44,566 nucleotides of DNA. Source: 630D-37 sp037447295 (lineage in GTDB: Bacteria > Chloroflexota > Anaerolineae > Anaerolineales > Villigracilaceae). Below are positions 23,214 to 31,772 of this stretch, piece after piece. The DNA lies in NCBI GenBank assembly GCA_037447295.1, contig JBBIGZ010000017.1, forward strand, positions 1 through 44,566, given 5' to 3'. A program made the translations under genes and the position numbers. A model generated the notes under the pieces. It was not told where the DNA came from. It was given only the letters and a program-made list of their open reading frames with translations, and ran no database searches. Within the stretch, counting starts at the first letter, position 1. Every line of letters starts with the position of its first letter.

Positions 23214-26200
23214 TTACACCTTCTCTACCCGCACCTTACTATCGTAGAAGACCGCCGAACCGCCAACAATGTCGGTAAGCGGAGAGTTGCCCAGTACGGG
23301 ATCGAGCTGCATGGCACCGTTGGCCATGAGCGGCACGGCACGACGCGGATCCCCTTTGACGATCTTGCCATCGATCTCCACATCGGCGGCACCGCTTGCC
23401 CAGTGACCAAAGCCCAACGGGAAGGCTACTACGCCAGGGCGAATGCCCTCGATCACTTTCACGCGGCCAACGATGGGATGTTTCTTACCATTCTGCAGGT
23501 CATAGACTCCTTCCGGATTGCTGGCGGAGACAATGCGCACTAGATCTCCATCTCGCAGCCCCAGGCGTTGGGCATCACGGCTGTTCATGTAGAGATAGCC
23601 TTCCGGCAAAACCGCCAGAGTCCAGTAGTTGCTGATGCCGCGCGCTTTAGCCATGGTGATGGTCTTATAGGTGAGCAGGTGCAGATCGTAGCCATCGCTC
23701 TGGATTTCTTCCCCGGTGGAGGAGAGAGCAGGCGAGATGTACTTGAGGTAGCCCACAAACGGCTTGCCCGTCATGGTGTTGATCAAAGTGGCGGTCTTTT
23801 CCTGATACAAGTTGACGAGCCGCCCATAGGGATGTGCTACCTTATCACCCTTGTATCCTTTTTCAAAGGCTTCGTAGCGCCCGCCGCGGTTGAGCACATA
23901 AACCACGCGGCGCCACAGGCTTTCATCACCAACCGTCGCTTTCCAGACCTCTTCATCGAAAAAGCTCTTCGGTAAGTGACGGCGCGCGGCGCGGAAGAAC
24001 TCCAACTCTTCATCATCCGCTTCCGGTACGGCATCTGAACCATCTTCTTTTTCGCCGAAGGCAATATTGGCCACCTGTTTCAGGTAGAAATGCTCCGGAC
24101 GAGTGAGTGGTTTCCCTTCGCCGAATCCGTTTGGACCAAAGCCGGGCAATTCCAACTGCTCGGCGATCGCTAGCAAGAGCGCCTCGTAGCTCATGGGGAT
24201 CTCTTCCCCGAACACCTTGACCGTCGGCCAACCAGGGATCGAAATCACCGGTTGACGCACATTCTCCACCTTCCACGGAACAGAGGGATGCGAACCGTGG
24301 AATTCCCAGCGTTCGAGGTAGGAGAGATCCGGGAAGATATAGTCGGCATACATGCTGGTCTCGCCGATCATGATGTCGCAGGCAATGTGCAGCGGCACTT
24401 TCTTTGTATCGGCTAGGATCTCGATGATCTTCTGCCCACCCGGCACGCTGTACGGCAGGGCGGACATATAGGTCATCAAGACTTTGATTGGATACGGGTA
24501 AGCATCGCCAATGGACGGAATGTCTTCCTGGTAAATATCGGTGGCAATCGGGAACCACGGACGCTTGGTGGGATAGGTCCCATCGAAGAGTGTGGACTTC
24601 TCGTAGGTGGTCTTGGTGCGTAACATATCAAGGCCAAAGGCCGTAAAGTGGTGATCCCCAAACATTTTATCTACCGGGAAGGGTTGTCCGGGTTTGCCGC
24701 CCTTGCGATCGTAGGTGCTGGCCTTGATCACGCCGCCTTTATAGTCGAAGTTCCCGATCAGCAGGTTGACCACGTACCAAGCGTTGTTGTTGTAGAAGCC
24801 GTTGGTATGCTGCGAGGGACCGCGGTGAATATCGGCAGCGGCCTTGCGCCCATGAGAAGTGAATTCTGCAGCAATTTCGATGATGTCGTTTTCTGCAACG
24901 CCTGCGATCTCTGCCCATTCCGCAAGGGTGTGCTCTTGTGCCGATTCGAGCAGGATTTGCAGACCGGTCTTCACCTCAAAATCACCGATCTTGCCGCTGA
25001 ATAAGAGATCGCCCACCACTGGTGCCGCTTTGGGATCGACGGGATCGAATGCTACCGGCTGTCCATTGACCAAGATCACCGGCACATCCGAAGTGAAGCG
25101 TGTGCCATCGGGCGTCACATAGACCGTTACTTCTTTACCATCGGCATTGGTTTCGGTCACTTTTTCAACCAGTCCGATTTCGCTGGCGCGCAAGTGCTTC
25201 TCCGGAACACCATCTTTGATCTTCACCAGCCAAGTAGCATTGGTGTAATTTGGCTCACCGGCGGCATCTGCCGCAGCCTTGTTGGCGATCGCCAGATAGT
25301 CAGCATTATAGCGCCCATTCTCCAGCATCCAGCGGATCATGCCCAAGGCAAAAGCGATATCCTGGCCGGGTTTGATCGGCACCCACTTCCAGGCTTTGGC
25401 AGCCAGCTTGCTCATGCGCGGATCGATCACGGCGAACTTGCGCCCGCTGACAATTGCCTCGGTGGCTTTGGGCACACGTTGCGGAGGTCCGTAGTTCGAG
25501 TCGAACAGATTCACACCTACGTAAATGACGAATTCACTATTCGCGGTATCGACCTGCCAGTAGAACTTATCGCCGCTATCGAACGAGCCGGTTGCGGGGT
25601 TCCATTTGGCGCTCATCGCTTTGCCGGTAAAGTACAAGGAACCCTGGCAAATAGTGGTGTGACCGTTCATGTTAATCGTGCCGAACGCTTCCTGGAAGAA
25701 GCGGTGGGTAAAGTCCTCGCGTCCGCCCTTCATACGGCCCCAAACGAACATGAATTGATTGTTCTTGGGACCGAGATCAGGGTGTTCGGGATCGATCAAC
25801 GCATCCAGGTAGTCCTTGAAATCCTCCTGGAACTTCTTTACCAGCTCTTTCTTCTTGGCCGAGTCTTTCTCACCCCAAATGGCTTTGACCGCCGCGGCCA
25901 TTTTTGCCGCCACTTCGGTATCGGTAAGCGCGCGAACGGCGCGTAGGCCATCCACATGCCCTTCGCCGAAGAGGTCACCACCTTCAACGATCTCGCGGAT
26001 GGCTTGATCGAACGGGATCGTGATCCACTTACCCTCACCGCGCTTGGTGCCGGGCTTGCGCTTCAGCACGCTAACGATGCGGTACGGGTCATACGCAGTC
26101 TGGATGCCCGCCTGACCCTTGGGGCAGATGGCGCCTTCCAAGGTCGCTACTTCCTTCACCGGAGTCTCGTAGGGAATGTGCGGCCAGAGCGTCCAGGGGC

Positions 26201-26462
26201 TGTAGGGGTTGCCGTCAATTTTGGCAGCCATGCCCTCCAGAATCTTGACCTTAATGCCGCAGCCGGTGTTGCATTGCAAACAGACGGTGTAGAGCTGATT
26301 CTCCGGTTTGGCCTCAAAATTTCCTCCTTCGACCTGCACTTTGGCGAGGACATTTTGCGCCTGCGGCAAGCTGCCCAAGAAGGCAACCGTTGCACCGGCT
26401 ACACCGCTAAGCTTGAGAAAATCACGACGGGAAATGGTGGGTTTGGATTCTTTGGTGCTCAT
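23214..26462 (-). CDS. Molybdopterin oxidoreductase, tetrathionate-reductase (TtrA)-like catalytic subunit
   Basis: 1082 residues. Tat signal SRRDFLKLSG at residues 11-20; a [4Fe-4S] site from C61, C64, C68 and C113 (CLQCNTGCG, AICPKGQAG); likely Mo/W ligand C272 in NGHTTICQGSLYF. Stretches such as IVEGGDLFGEGHVDGLRA, GMIRWMLENGRYNADYL, EFTSHGRKAA and YPYPIKVL resemble Salmonella TtrA as I remember it. TtrA relatives reduce tetrathionate, arsenate or selenate, so the substrate is open. About 45 charged residues (180-225) look like an insertion relative to TtrA. The start overlaps the NrfD gene by four bases. It acts outside the membrane after Tat export. Confidence 0.88.
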   Translation of the reverse strand: MSTKESKPTISRRDFLKLSGVAGATVAFLGSLPQAQNVLAKVQVEGGNFEAKPENQLYTVCLQCNTGCGIKVKILEGMAAKIDGNPYSPWTLWPHIPYETPVKEVATLEGAICPKGQAGIQTAYDPYRIVSVLKRKPGTKRGEGKWITIPFDQAIREIVEGGDLFGEGHVDGLRAVRALTDTEVAAKMAAAVKAIWGEKDSAKKKELVKKFQEDFKDYLDALIDPEHPDLGPKNNQFMFVWGRMKGGREDFTHRFFQEAFGTINMNGHTTICQGSLYFTGKAMSAKWNPATGSFDSGDKFYWQVDTANSEFVIYVGVNLFDSNYGPPQRVPKATEAIVSGRKFAVIDPRMSKLAAKAWKWVPIKPGQDIAFALGMIRWMLENGRYNADYLAIANKAAADAAGEPNYTNATWLVKIKDGVPEKHLRASEIGLVEKVTETNADGKEVTVYVTPDGTRFTSDVPVILVNGQPVAFDPVDPKAAPVVGDLLFSGKIGDFEVKTGLQILLESAQEHTLAEWAEIAGVAENDIIEIAAEFTSHGRKAAADIHRGPSQHTNGFYNNNAWYVVNLLIGNFDYKGGVIKASTYDRKGGKPGQPFPVDKMFGDHHFTAFGLDMLRTKTTYEKSTLFDGTYPTKRPWFPIATDIYQEDIPSIGDAYPYPIKVLMTYMSALPYSVPGGQKIIEILADTKKVPLHIACDIMIGETSMYADYIFPDLSYLERWEFHGSHPSVPWKVENVRQPVISIPGWPTVKVFGEEIPMSYEALLLAIAEQLELPGFGPNGFGEGKPLTRPEHFYLKQVANIAFGEKEDGSDAVPEADDEELEFFRAARRHLPKSFFDEEVWKATVGDESLWRRVVYVLNRGGRYEAFEKGYKGDKVAHPYGRLVNLYQEKTATLINTMTGKPFVGYLKYISPALSSTGEEIQSDGYDLHLLTYKTITMAKARGISNYWTLAVLPEGYLYMNSRDAQRLGLRDGDLVRIVSASNPEGVYDLQNGKKHPIVGRVKVIEGIRPGVVAFPLGFGHWASGAADVEIDGKIVKGDPRRAVPLMANGAMQLDPVLGNSPLTDIVGGSAVFYDSKVRVEKV

Positions 26463-27601
26463 TTTTTCGCCTCCATCACACGTGTCAGGTAATCAAGCAG
26501 GTAATCCATGCCGATCAGAATGCCGAGGATCGCAAAGCCGAGCACGGCGGAGGTCACCGACCACTCCATCAGGCTGGGAGTATAGGCTAGGCTCAATTTG
26601 GGACCGTGGAAAACCTCTGCCTGACCAGGCATCATCTCAGGTATCTGCCCTGGCACCACAATCAGGATGCGGGCAGCAACATAACCAATGAGCAGGAACA
26701 AGCCCATCAACCCGGCAACAAAGCCGTTCTTTGCCAGTTTGGGCTGGGGCAGCACGAGCAGCGGAATGAGCAGCCCGATGACGATTTGCACCACCCAGAA
26801 CGAGAAGCGGTAGGGACCCGTCAGGACGGACTGCACGGCGATCACGTTATCCACCGCGCCACCGTAGAGCGACTGAGTGAAATCGGCAAGGAGGAAGTAG
26901 AGTTTGGCTACACTGGTCGCAATAGAGATGATCGCCAGCAGCCAGAGCAAATCGCCACGCTGTTTGCCATCCAGGGAAGGCATAAACCAGCCGACCAGCA
27001 GCAACATCAGCGCCGCGCCTGAAGCAATGGCGAAGACGGGGAACTGCACAGGGAGCAAACCGACATGCCAATACATGCGTGCCGCATTACCGCCCAGCAG
27101 GAAGCCCACGCCGCCGGCCACCAAAATCGAGACGACGAAACCGATCCACATTACGGCTTTCAGCGCGGCTTTTTCGGGCGCTTTGATCGCCAGGTAGAGC
27201 GAGATGGCAATCAAAATCAGGAAGATGGTGTAACCCCAGACCATGAGCGCCAGGAAGGAGGTGAAGTTCGGCTGGAGATACACCTTCCAGATGCGCTCCA
27301 TGTGTCCCAGGTCCATGCCGATGGAAGCGAGGCCCGCAGGCAACGTCACCAGCGACGCCCAGAGCATGGTCTTGCCGGTGCCTTTGAACTGCGGCACGTT
27401 GAAGAGATAATCGAAAGTCGCCAGCATGTAAGCGCCTGCCGAAACGCCGGCTAAGAACAGGTAAATGGCGACCCACAGACCCCAACTGATGTAAGAGCCA
27501 TAGTTAGCGCTTTGCTCGCCTTCAAACAAGCGCACATACACGCCCCAAAGGCCGAACAGCAGGGCCAGCACTCCAACAGCGTAGGAAATTTTCTTGATCA
27601 T
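26459..27601 (-). CDS. NrfD/TtrC-like membrane subunit, quinol-interacting
   Basis: 380 residues with about nine to ten membrane helices, starting MIKKISYAVGVLALLFGLWG and including FLAGVSAGAYMLATFDYLF, typical of NrfD/PsrC. It anchors the molybdoenzyme and Fe-S subunit and exchanges electrons with the quinone pool. Order in transcription: Fe-S subunit, this gene 11 bases later, then the catalytic subunit with a four-base overlap. Confidence 0.92.
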   Translation of the reverse strand: MIKKISYAVGVLALLFGLWGVYVRLFEGEQSANYGSYISWGLWVAIYLFLAGVSAGAYMLATFDYLFNVPQFKGTGKTMLWASLVTLPAGLASIGMDLGHMERIWKVYLQPNFTSFLALMVWGYTIFLILIAISLYLAIKAPEKAALKAVMWIGFVVSILVAGGVGFLLGGNAARMYWHVGLLPVQFPVFAIASGAALMLLLVGWFMPSLDGKQRGDLLWLLAIISIATSVAKLYFLLADFTQSLYGGAVDNVIAVQSVLTGPYRFSFWVVQIVIGLLIPLLVLPQPKLAKNGFVAGLMGLFLLIGYVAARILIVVPGQIPEMMPGQAEVFHGPKLSLAYTPSLMEWSVTSAVLGFAILGILIGMDYLLDYLTRVMEAKK

Positions 27602-27612
27602 CTCACATCCTC

Positions 27613-28458
27613 CTACACGATGTAATAGACACGCGGCTCGGTGCCGAGCTCTTCTTTCAAGCGAATCACATTGGGCTGGCTGATCAATTCACTGACCAGC
27701 GAATCGGGGTCGTTGGCATCGCCAAAGTAGGTGGCGCGCCCGATGCAGGTAGTGACGCAGGCGGGCAGAATGCCATCCTTGATGCGGTGCAAGCAAAAGT
27801 GACACTTGCGCACGTTGCCTATCGGCGAGTCGTGCCGCTTCTCCCGCTTCCATGCCCTGCCATATTCCTGGCTGGCATGTTCATATCCCGAGGCCGTCTC
27901 CATGCCAACGATGGTCTCGTCCAGGACGGGCAATTGCTCCAAATAGTAGTAGCCGAAGTCGAAAGTGCGTGCACCATAGGGGCAAGCAGCCATACAGGCA
28001 CGACAACCGATGCACTGTTCGTAATCTATTACCACAATGCCCTCTTCATTCTTGTAGGTAGCAGTTACGGGACAAACCTCGGTGCAGGGCGGTTTATCAC
28101 ATTGCATGCAGGGCCGCGGCAAGAAGCGCATCGTCACGTTCGGGTACGTGCCGATCTCTTCCGTGATAACAGGGCGGTAGACCACACCCGGAGGCAACTT
28201 GTTTTCCGCCACACAGGCCACGGTGCAGGCATTGCAACCGACACAACGGCGCAAATCAATGACCATCACCCAGCGCCGTTCCGAAACAGGTTTTTCGAGG
28301 GCACGCTTCAGTTCGCGCTCCATGCGCACCAGCGCGTCCTCTTTTGCCGGCAGGTCTTCGGCCGACAAAGCGGAGATTTCAAGCCCCTCCGCTACCGGCG
28401 CCACCAGCCCGGCGAAGACTTCGGAAGCATATTTTTCGAGCAAGTTTGCTTCTGTCAT
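27613..28458 (-). CDS. Four-cluster ferredoxin-type electron transfer subunit (TtrB/PhsB-like)
   Basis: 281 residues from the ATG at 28458 (AGGAG at 7 bases); the preceding ATG at 28461 is possible and the frame is open to 28605. Four Cys groups bind [4Fe-4S] clusters: CVGCNACTVAC, CMQCDKPPCTEVCP, CIGCRACMAACPYGAR and CHFCLHRIKDGILPACVTTC. It carries electrons between the NrfD-like subunit and the molybdoenzyme. No Tat signal is visible, so it probably rides with its exported partner. First gene of the respiratory operon. Confidence 0.92.
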   Translation of the reverse strand: MTEANLLEKYASEVFAGLVAPVAEGLEISALSAEDLPAKEDALVRMERELKRALEKPVSERRWVMVIDLRRCVGCNACTVACVAENKLPPGVVYRPVITEEIGTYPNVTMRFLPRPCMQCDKPPCTEVCPVTATYKNEEGIVVIDYEQCIGCRACMAACPYGARTFDFGYYYLEQLPVLDETIVGMETASGYEHASQEYGRAWKREKRHDSPIGNVRKCHFCLHRIKDGILPACVTTCIGRATYFGDANDPDSLVSELISQPNVIRLKEELGTEPRVYYIV

Positions 28459-28510
28459 CATGCTTCTCCTTTTGAGGATCAAAGTCGCCGGAAGAATTCC
28501 GAAAACTCCA

Positions 28511-28539
28511 CTATTATTTTCCACCCTTGCCCTGCTCAA
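28511..28539 (-). promoter_or_regulatory. Likely promoter of the ttr-like operon
   Basis: Minus strand TTGAGC (28534-28539), 17-base spacer, TAATAG (28511-28516), about 45 bases before the start codon. The leader ends with AAAAGGAG. Confidence 0.5.
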
Positions 28540-28594
28540 GAAAAGCGGGAAAAATCCGCCTTTTTGCCATGACGTGTAGGGAAAAACCCTATTG

Positions 28595-28637
28595 CTAGAA
28601 GACAAAAGTCATATGACAAAGAGAGGAGATGCGTGAC
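28595..28637. promoter_or_regulatory. Possible operator upstream of the ttr-like promoter
   Basis: A perfect 10-base palindrome GTCATATGAC (28608-28617) stands among three minus-strand copies of TTTGTC (two as TTTGTCA). It lies about 100 bases before the inferred transcription start, a normal place for an activator such as a phosphorylated NarL-type regulator. A similar string TTTGTCACATATG occurs at about 22893-22905, upstream of the fmdE leader promoter. Confidence 0.35.
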
Positions 28638-28722
28638 AAAAGGAAGTATCCCCCATTTTGGTCTCAGAACGATCGACGATTGTTATCCGTCCTCCTGCAG
28701 AGGTCCTAAATGGCTCTAGAGG

Positions 28723-29835
28723 CTAAGAACGGCGGCGCAAAGGATGCAATTTTCGCCAACGCGGCAGCCATTGAGTAAAGAGAGAATATCCGAACGGCCA
28801 GACGGTATAATCCCAGGCTCCCAACGTGCGCACGACCGTAGCCCCCAACCCTTCTTTGAAGCGAAACACCCCCCACATCCGATCGCTTTCCTGAAATTCA
28901 TCCGGTGCCCCCCACAGATCGTAGAGAGTGCATCCTAGGGCACGCGCTCGACGGATCGCCTCCCATTGCAGCAAATATGTGGGCATTTTCTCACGATGCA
29001 CCGCCCGCGACATGCCGTAGAGATAATAGGCGCGCCCGGCAAAAGTGAACAGGAACAACCCGGCCACGGCTTCCCCTTCCACTTCAGCGATCAAAGCCTC
29101 GGCATGCGGCGCTTCGTTCCCCGACGAGCGGCTAAACTGCTCCCAAACGCGGAAATAGTAATCCCGCTCGCGGATAATGAAGCCATCCCGTCGCGCCGTC
29201 TCGGCATACATCTCATAGAGCTGTGGCCAGTCGGCCGGCGTCGCCAGGCGCACACGCACCCCTTTCCTTTCCGCCAGGCGGATGTTATAGCGCGTTTTCT
29301 GCTTCATATTGGCCAAGAGCCGATCTTCATCCGGACGCAGATCAAGCCAGAGCGTATTGCGGAACTGTACCTGCTCTGTTGAAAAACGCCAGCCGCGGCT
29401 TCGCAGCTCTCGCTTCAGGTCCTGACCCGTGGCTTCTTCCTGCGCCGTTGTGCTTCCCGGCACGCCGTAGCCTAGGATCACATCGGGATCGATCTTCAGA
29501 AACAGGGCCCCGTAGCGGTGAGCCAGTCTTTGCAGATCGTCCAACACCCGTTGACGTAGCGGCACGTCACTCCAGTCCATTAACGGCCCTTTGGGGATGT
29601 AGATCAAACTCAGGCGAGCGGCGAAACCCCCCAATCGCAGCCGTTTTCGCAAAAGCATGACCGCAGCGCGGGGTATTCCATCTTCCTCCCAAAGCATGGG
29701 CAATTTTTCCCACCCATAGCCTTCTTTGACCTCGGCCCATTCCCAGGTCTGTAATAGGTGCGGGAAAAGCAGTCGCCGGATCTGCGCGTCCCATTCGGCC
29801 GCGTTGCCACGGAAGGGATGCAAGGAAAGGGTCAT
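28723..29835 (-). CDS. FemAB/FemX-like peptidoglycan bridge aminoacyltransferase (second of a pair)
   Basis: 370 residues with two GNAT-like halves typical of Fem proteins: LLQTWEWAEVKEGYGWEKLP near the N terminus, ANMKQKTRYNIRLAERKGVRV in the middle, and MPTYLLQWEAIRRARALGC, YDLWGAPDEF near the C terminus. Fem enzymes add amino acids from aminoacyl-tRNA to the lipid II stem peptide. It overlaps the upstream paralogue by four bases. Substrate unknown. Confidence 0.9.
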   Translation of the reverse strand: MTLSLHPFRGNAAEWDAQIRRLLFPHLLQTWEWAEVKEGYGWEKLPMLWEEDGIPRAAVMLLRKRLRLGGFAARLSLIYIPKGPLMDWSDVPLRQRVLDDLQRLAHRYGALFLKIDPDVILGYGVPGSTTAQEEATGQDLKRELRSRGWRFSTEQVQFRNTLWLDLRPDEDRLLANMKQKTRYNIRLAERKGVRVRLATPADWPQLYEMYAETARRDGFIIRERDYYFRVWEQFSRSSGNEAPHAEALIAEVEGEAVAGLFLFTFAGRAYYLYGMSRAVHREKMPTYLLQWEAIRRARALGCTLYDLWGAPDEFQESDRMWGVFRFKEGLGATVVRTLGAWDYTVWPFGYSLFTQWLPRWRKLHPLRRRS

Positions 29836-30827
29836 GCTACCGCCCTCCGCAAAGAACGGATCAACCGGTAAAGCAAAGGCCGATACACCCGATCATGGGC
29901 CTGGACGGCACGGCGCAGCCTCCCGCCAAAGCCGCGTTTGAAGCGATAGACCCCCCAGAGCCCGTCCTGGCGTTCGGTGAAATGGGCTTCGAGAGTGGCC
30001 TCATCGGCATCCGGCACCCCCCAGAGGTCATATTCTTCGGCTCCCTGGGCCTTTGCCCAACGCATGGCTTCCCATTGGAGCAGATAGGTGGGCATGCGAT
30101 TGCGCTCTAGATCGCTGGAAGCGCCATAAAGGTACCAAGCGCGCCGGCCATGGCGAAAGACCATCAACGCCGCCAAAGGCTGCTGGGCATATTCGGCCAC
30201 CAGGAGTTCACATTGCCCGGATGGGCGGAACAATTCCCACGCGCGGCGATAGTAATCCAGGCTATGCACACCAAAGCTATCGCGTTGACCAGTCACCAGC
30301 ATCAGCCGATGGAAAGATTCCAGATCGTCCCAAGGGCGCACATAAACGCCTTTCTTCTCGGCCAAGCGGATGTTATAGCGCGTTTTCTGCTTCATCCGTG
30401 CCAGGATTTGCTCCTCATCGCCGCGCAGATCGACGATCAGCGTGCGGGGAGGCTGGATCGGGCGCGGAGAGGGTCGCCAACCGGGAGGAAAGGAGAAGCC
30501 GCCTTCCTCTTCCCAGGCATCTACCTCCAGGGTGCAAAAGATGGCGCGTTGCTCTCGGCAAATGCGATCAAGCGCCGACCAGAAGCCCGGTGCCGGCTGC
30601 GAGCCGGAATAGAGGGGGCCTTTGGGTAAATAGCCTATGCTCCAACCGAAGGGAAGGCGGCGGAATAAAAGCTGTGCGCCGGTATCCTCCACTTGAAAAC
30701 GCACTACACTCCAACCGAAGGCGGCTTTCAGATCGCCCCATTCCCGTTTCTGCAAAAGATGAGCATGCGGATGTTGCTCCAGGAAAGCTTCCCATGCCGC
30801 AGGAGAAAGAAAAGTGACTTCGGACAT
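29832..30827 (-). CDS. FemAB/FemX-like peptidoglycan bridge aminoacyltransferase (first of a pair)
   Basis: 331 residues, a paralogue of the following gene sharing MKQKTRYNIRLAEKKGVYV, LLQKREWGDLKAAFGWSV, MPTYLLQWEAMRWAKAQG and EYDLWGVPDADE. The two probably arose by duplication and could add successive residues to an interpeptide bridge, as FemA and FemB do. A TAAGAT box 8 bases before the ATG and the lack of a ribosome site suggest a leaderless message. Confidence 0.9.
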   Translation of the reverse strand: MSEVTFLSPAAWEAFLEQHPHAHLLQKREWGDLKAAFGWSVVRFQVEDTGAQLLFRRLPFGWSIGYLPKGPLYSGSQPAPGFWSALDRICREQRAIFCTLEVDAWEEEGGFSFPPGWRPSPRPIQPPRTLIVDLRGDEEQILARMKQKTRYNIRLAEKKGVYVRPWDDLESFHRLMLVTGQRDSFGVHSLDYYRRAWELFRPSGQCELLVAEYAQQPLAALMVFRHGRRAWYLYGASSDLERNRMPTYLLQWEAMRWAKAQGAEEYDLWGVPDADEATLEAHFTERQDGLWGVYRFKRGFGGRLRRAVQAHDRVYRPLLYRLIRSLRRAVA

Positions 30828-30835
30828 ACTGCGTA

Positions 30836-30841
30836 ATCTTA
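30836..30841 (-). promoter_or_regulatory. Possible -10 box for the femAB-like pair
   Basis: TAAGAT on the minus strand ends 8 bases before the ATG at 30827, so the message would be leaderless. No -35 box seen. Confidence 0.35.
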
Positions 30842-31027
30842 CCAGAAATCAGGGGAGTGATCGCGTGGTGAGGGCTTTTCAGCGTCTTCGGCAAAAGCAT
30901 ACTCGGTCGCCGAACTCCTCAAAATTTGTGTGGTCGCTTGGGGAAATTGAGCCGGCAATTCAGGAGCGCAAAAGGAATAAGCACTCGCTTGATCTCCATT
31001 GGCTTAAGTTGAGCGACATAGACGATT

Positions 31028-31057
31028 TTCAACAAGATCGCCCAACTCAGGTATAAT
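31028..31057 (+). promoter_or_regulatory. Promoter giving a leaderless dsbA-like mRNA
   Basis: TTCAAC (31028-31033), 18-base spacer, TATAAT (31052-31057), then 7 bases to the ATG at 31065. The expected start site is the A of the ATG or one base before it; no ribosome site is present. Confidence 0.6.
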
Positions 31058-31064
31058 TTTGATC

Positions 31065-31772
31065 ATGGAAATAACCCCTGCTTCTACACCTTCTCGCAAA
31101 AACGGTTTCTCCCCTCTGATGCTCGGAGCATTGCTATTGCTGGCCGGGCTTGGGATTGGGCTGGTGATCGGCTATGGATGGGGAAAAAGCGCCGCCGTTG
31201 CCCAACAGGTGATTCCCACGCCGACGCCACCGCGCTTTGTCCGCTACAAAATTCCTACGGAGGGCTTCCCATCCCTTGGACCGCAAGATGCCCCGATCGT
31301 CATCGTCGAATTCAGCGATTTTCAATGTCCATACTGTCAGCGTTTCCATAACCAGACTTTCGAGGCGCTGATGGCCGCCTATCCAGGGAAGATTCGCTTC
31401 GTTTATCGCAACTTGCCGCTCACCTCGATCCACCCGGAAGCTTTTCCGGCCGCCGAAGCCTCACTATGTGCCAATGAACAGGAGGCCTTCTGGGCCTATC
31501 ACGATAAGCTCTTCCAGGGCGAGCTCGGAGAAAGCGCCTATCTGCGTTACGCACAGGAATTGAACCTGAACCTGGATCAATTCCGGCAATGTCTGCAGGA
31601 AAGGCGCTATCGGGATTTCATCGAGAAGGACATGGATTTTGCCCTGGAACTAGGGGTGCGCTCCACACCGACCTTTTTCATCAACGGCATTGCGCTGGTC
31701 GGAGCTCAACCTTTGAGCGTGTTCCAGGATGTAATCGACCGAGAGCTGGCCGGAGAGTTTCCCAAGGAATGA
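31065..31772 (+). CDS. Membrane-anchored DsbA-like thioredoxin-fold protein
   Basis: 235 residues from the ATG at 31065. An N-terminal helix (LMLGALLLLAGLGIGLVIGYGW) anchors it, then a Pro/Thr linker (VIPTPTPP) and a DsbA-type domain: APIVIVEFSDFQCPYCQRFH (active site CPYC), then AAEASLCANEQEAFWAYHDKLF, and cis-Pro in RSTPTFFINGIALVGAQP. It handles disulfides in exported proteins. The stop overlaps the next gene's start (ATGA), so the two form an operon despite unrelated jobs. Confidence 0.93.
   Translation: MEITPASTPSRKNGFSPLMLGALLLLAGLGIGLVIGYGWGKSAAVAQQVIPTPTPPRFVRYKIPTEGFPSLGPQDAPIVIVEFSDFQCPYCQRFHNQTFEALMAAYPGKIRFVYRNLPLTSIHPEAFPAAEASLCANEQEAFWAYHDKLFQGELGESAYLRYAQELNLNLDQFRQCLQERRYRDFIEKDMDFALELGVRSTPTFFINGIALVGAQPLSVFQDVIDRELAGEFPKE

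Noticed and set aside
25194..25946. 250-codon open frame opposite the molybdoenzyme gene
   Set aside because: Antisense shadow of a strongly supported gene.
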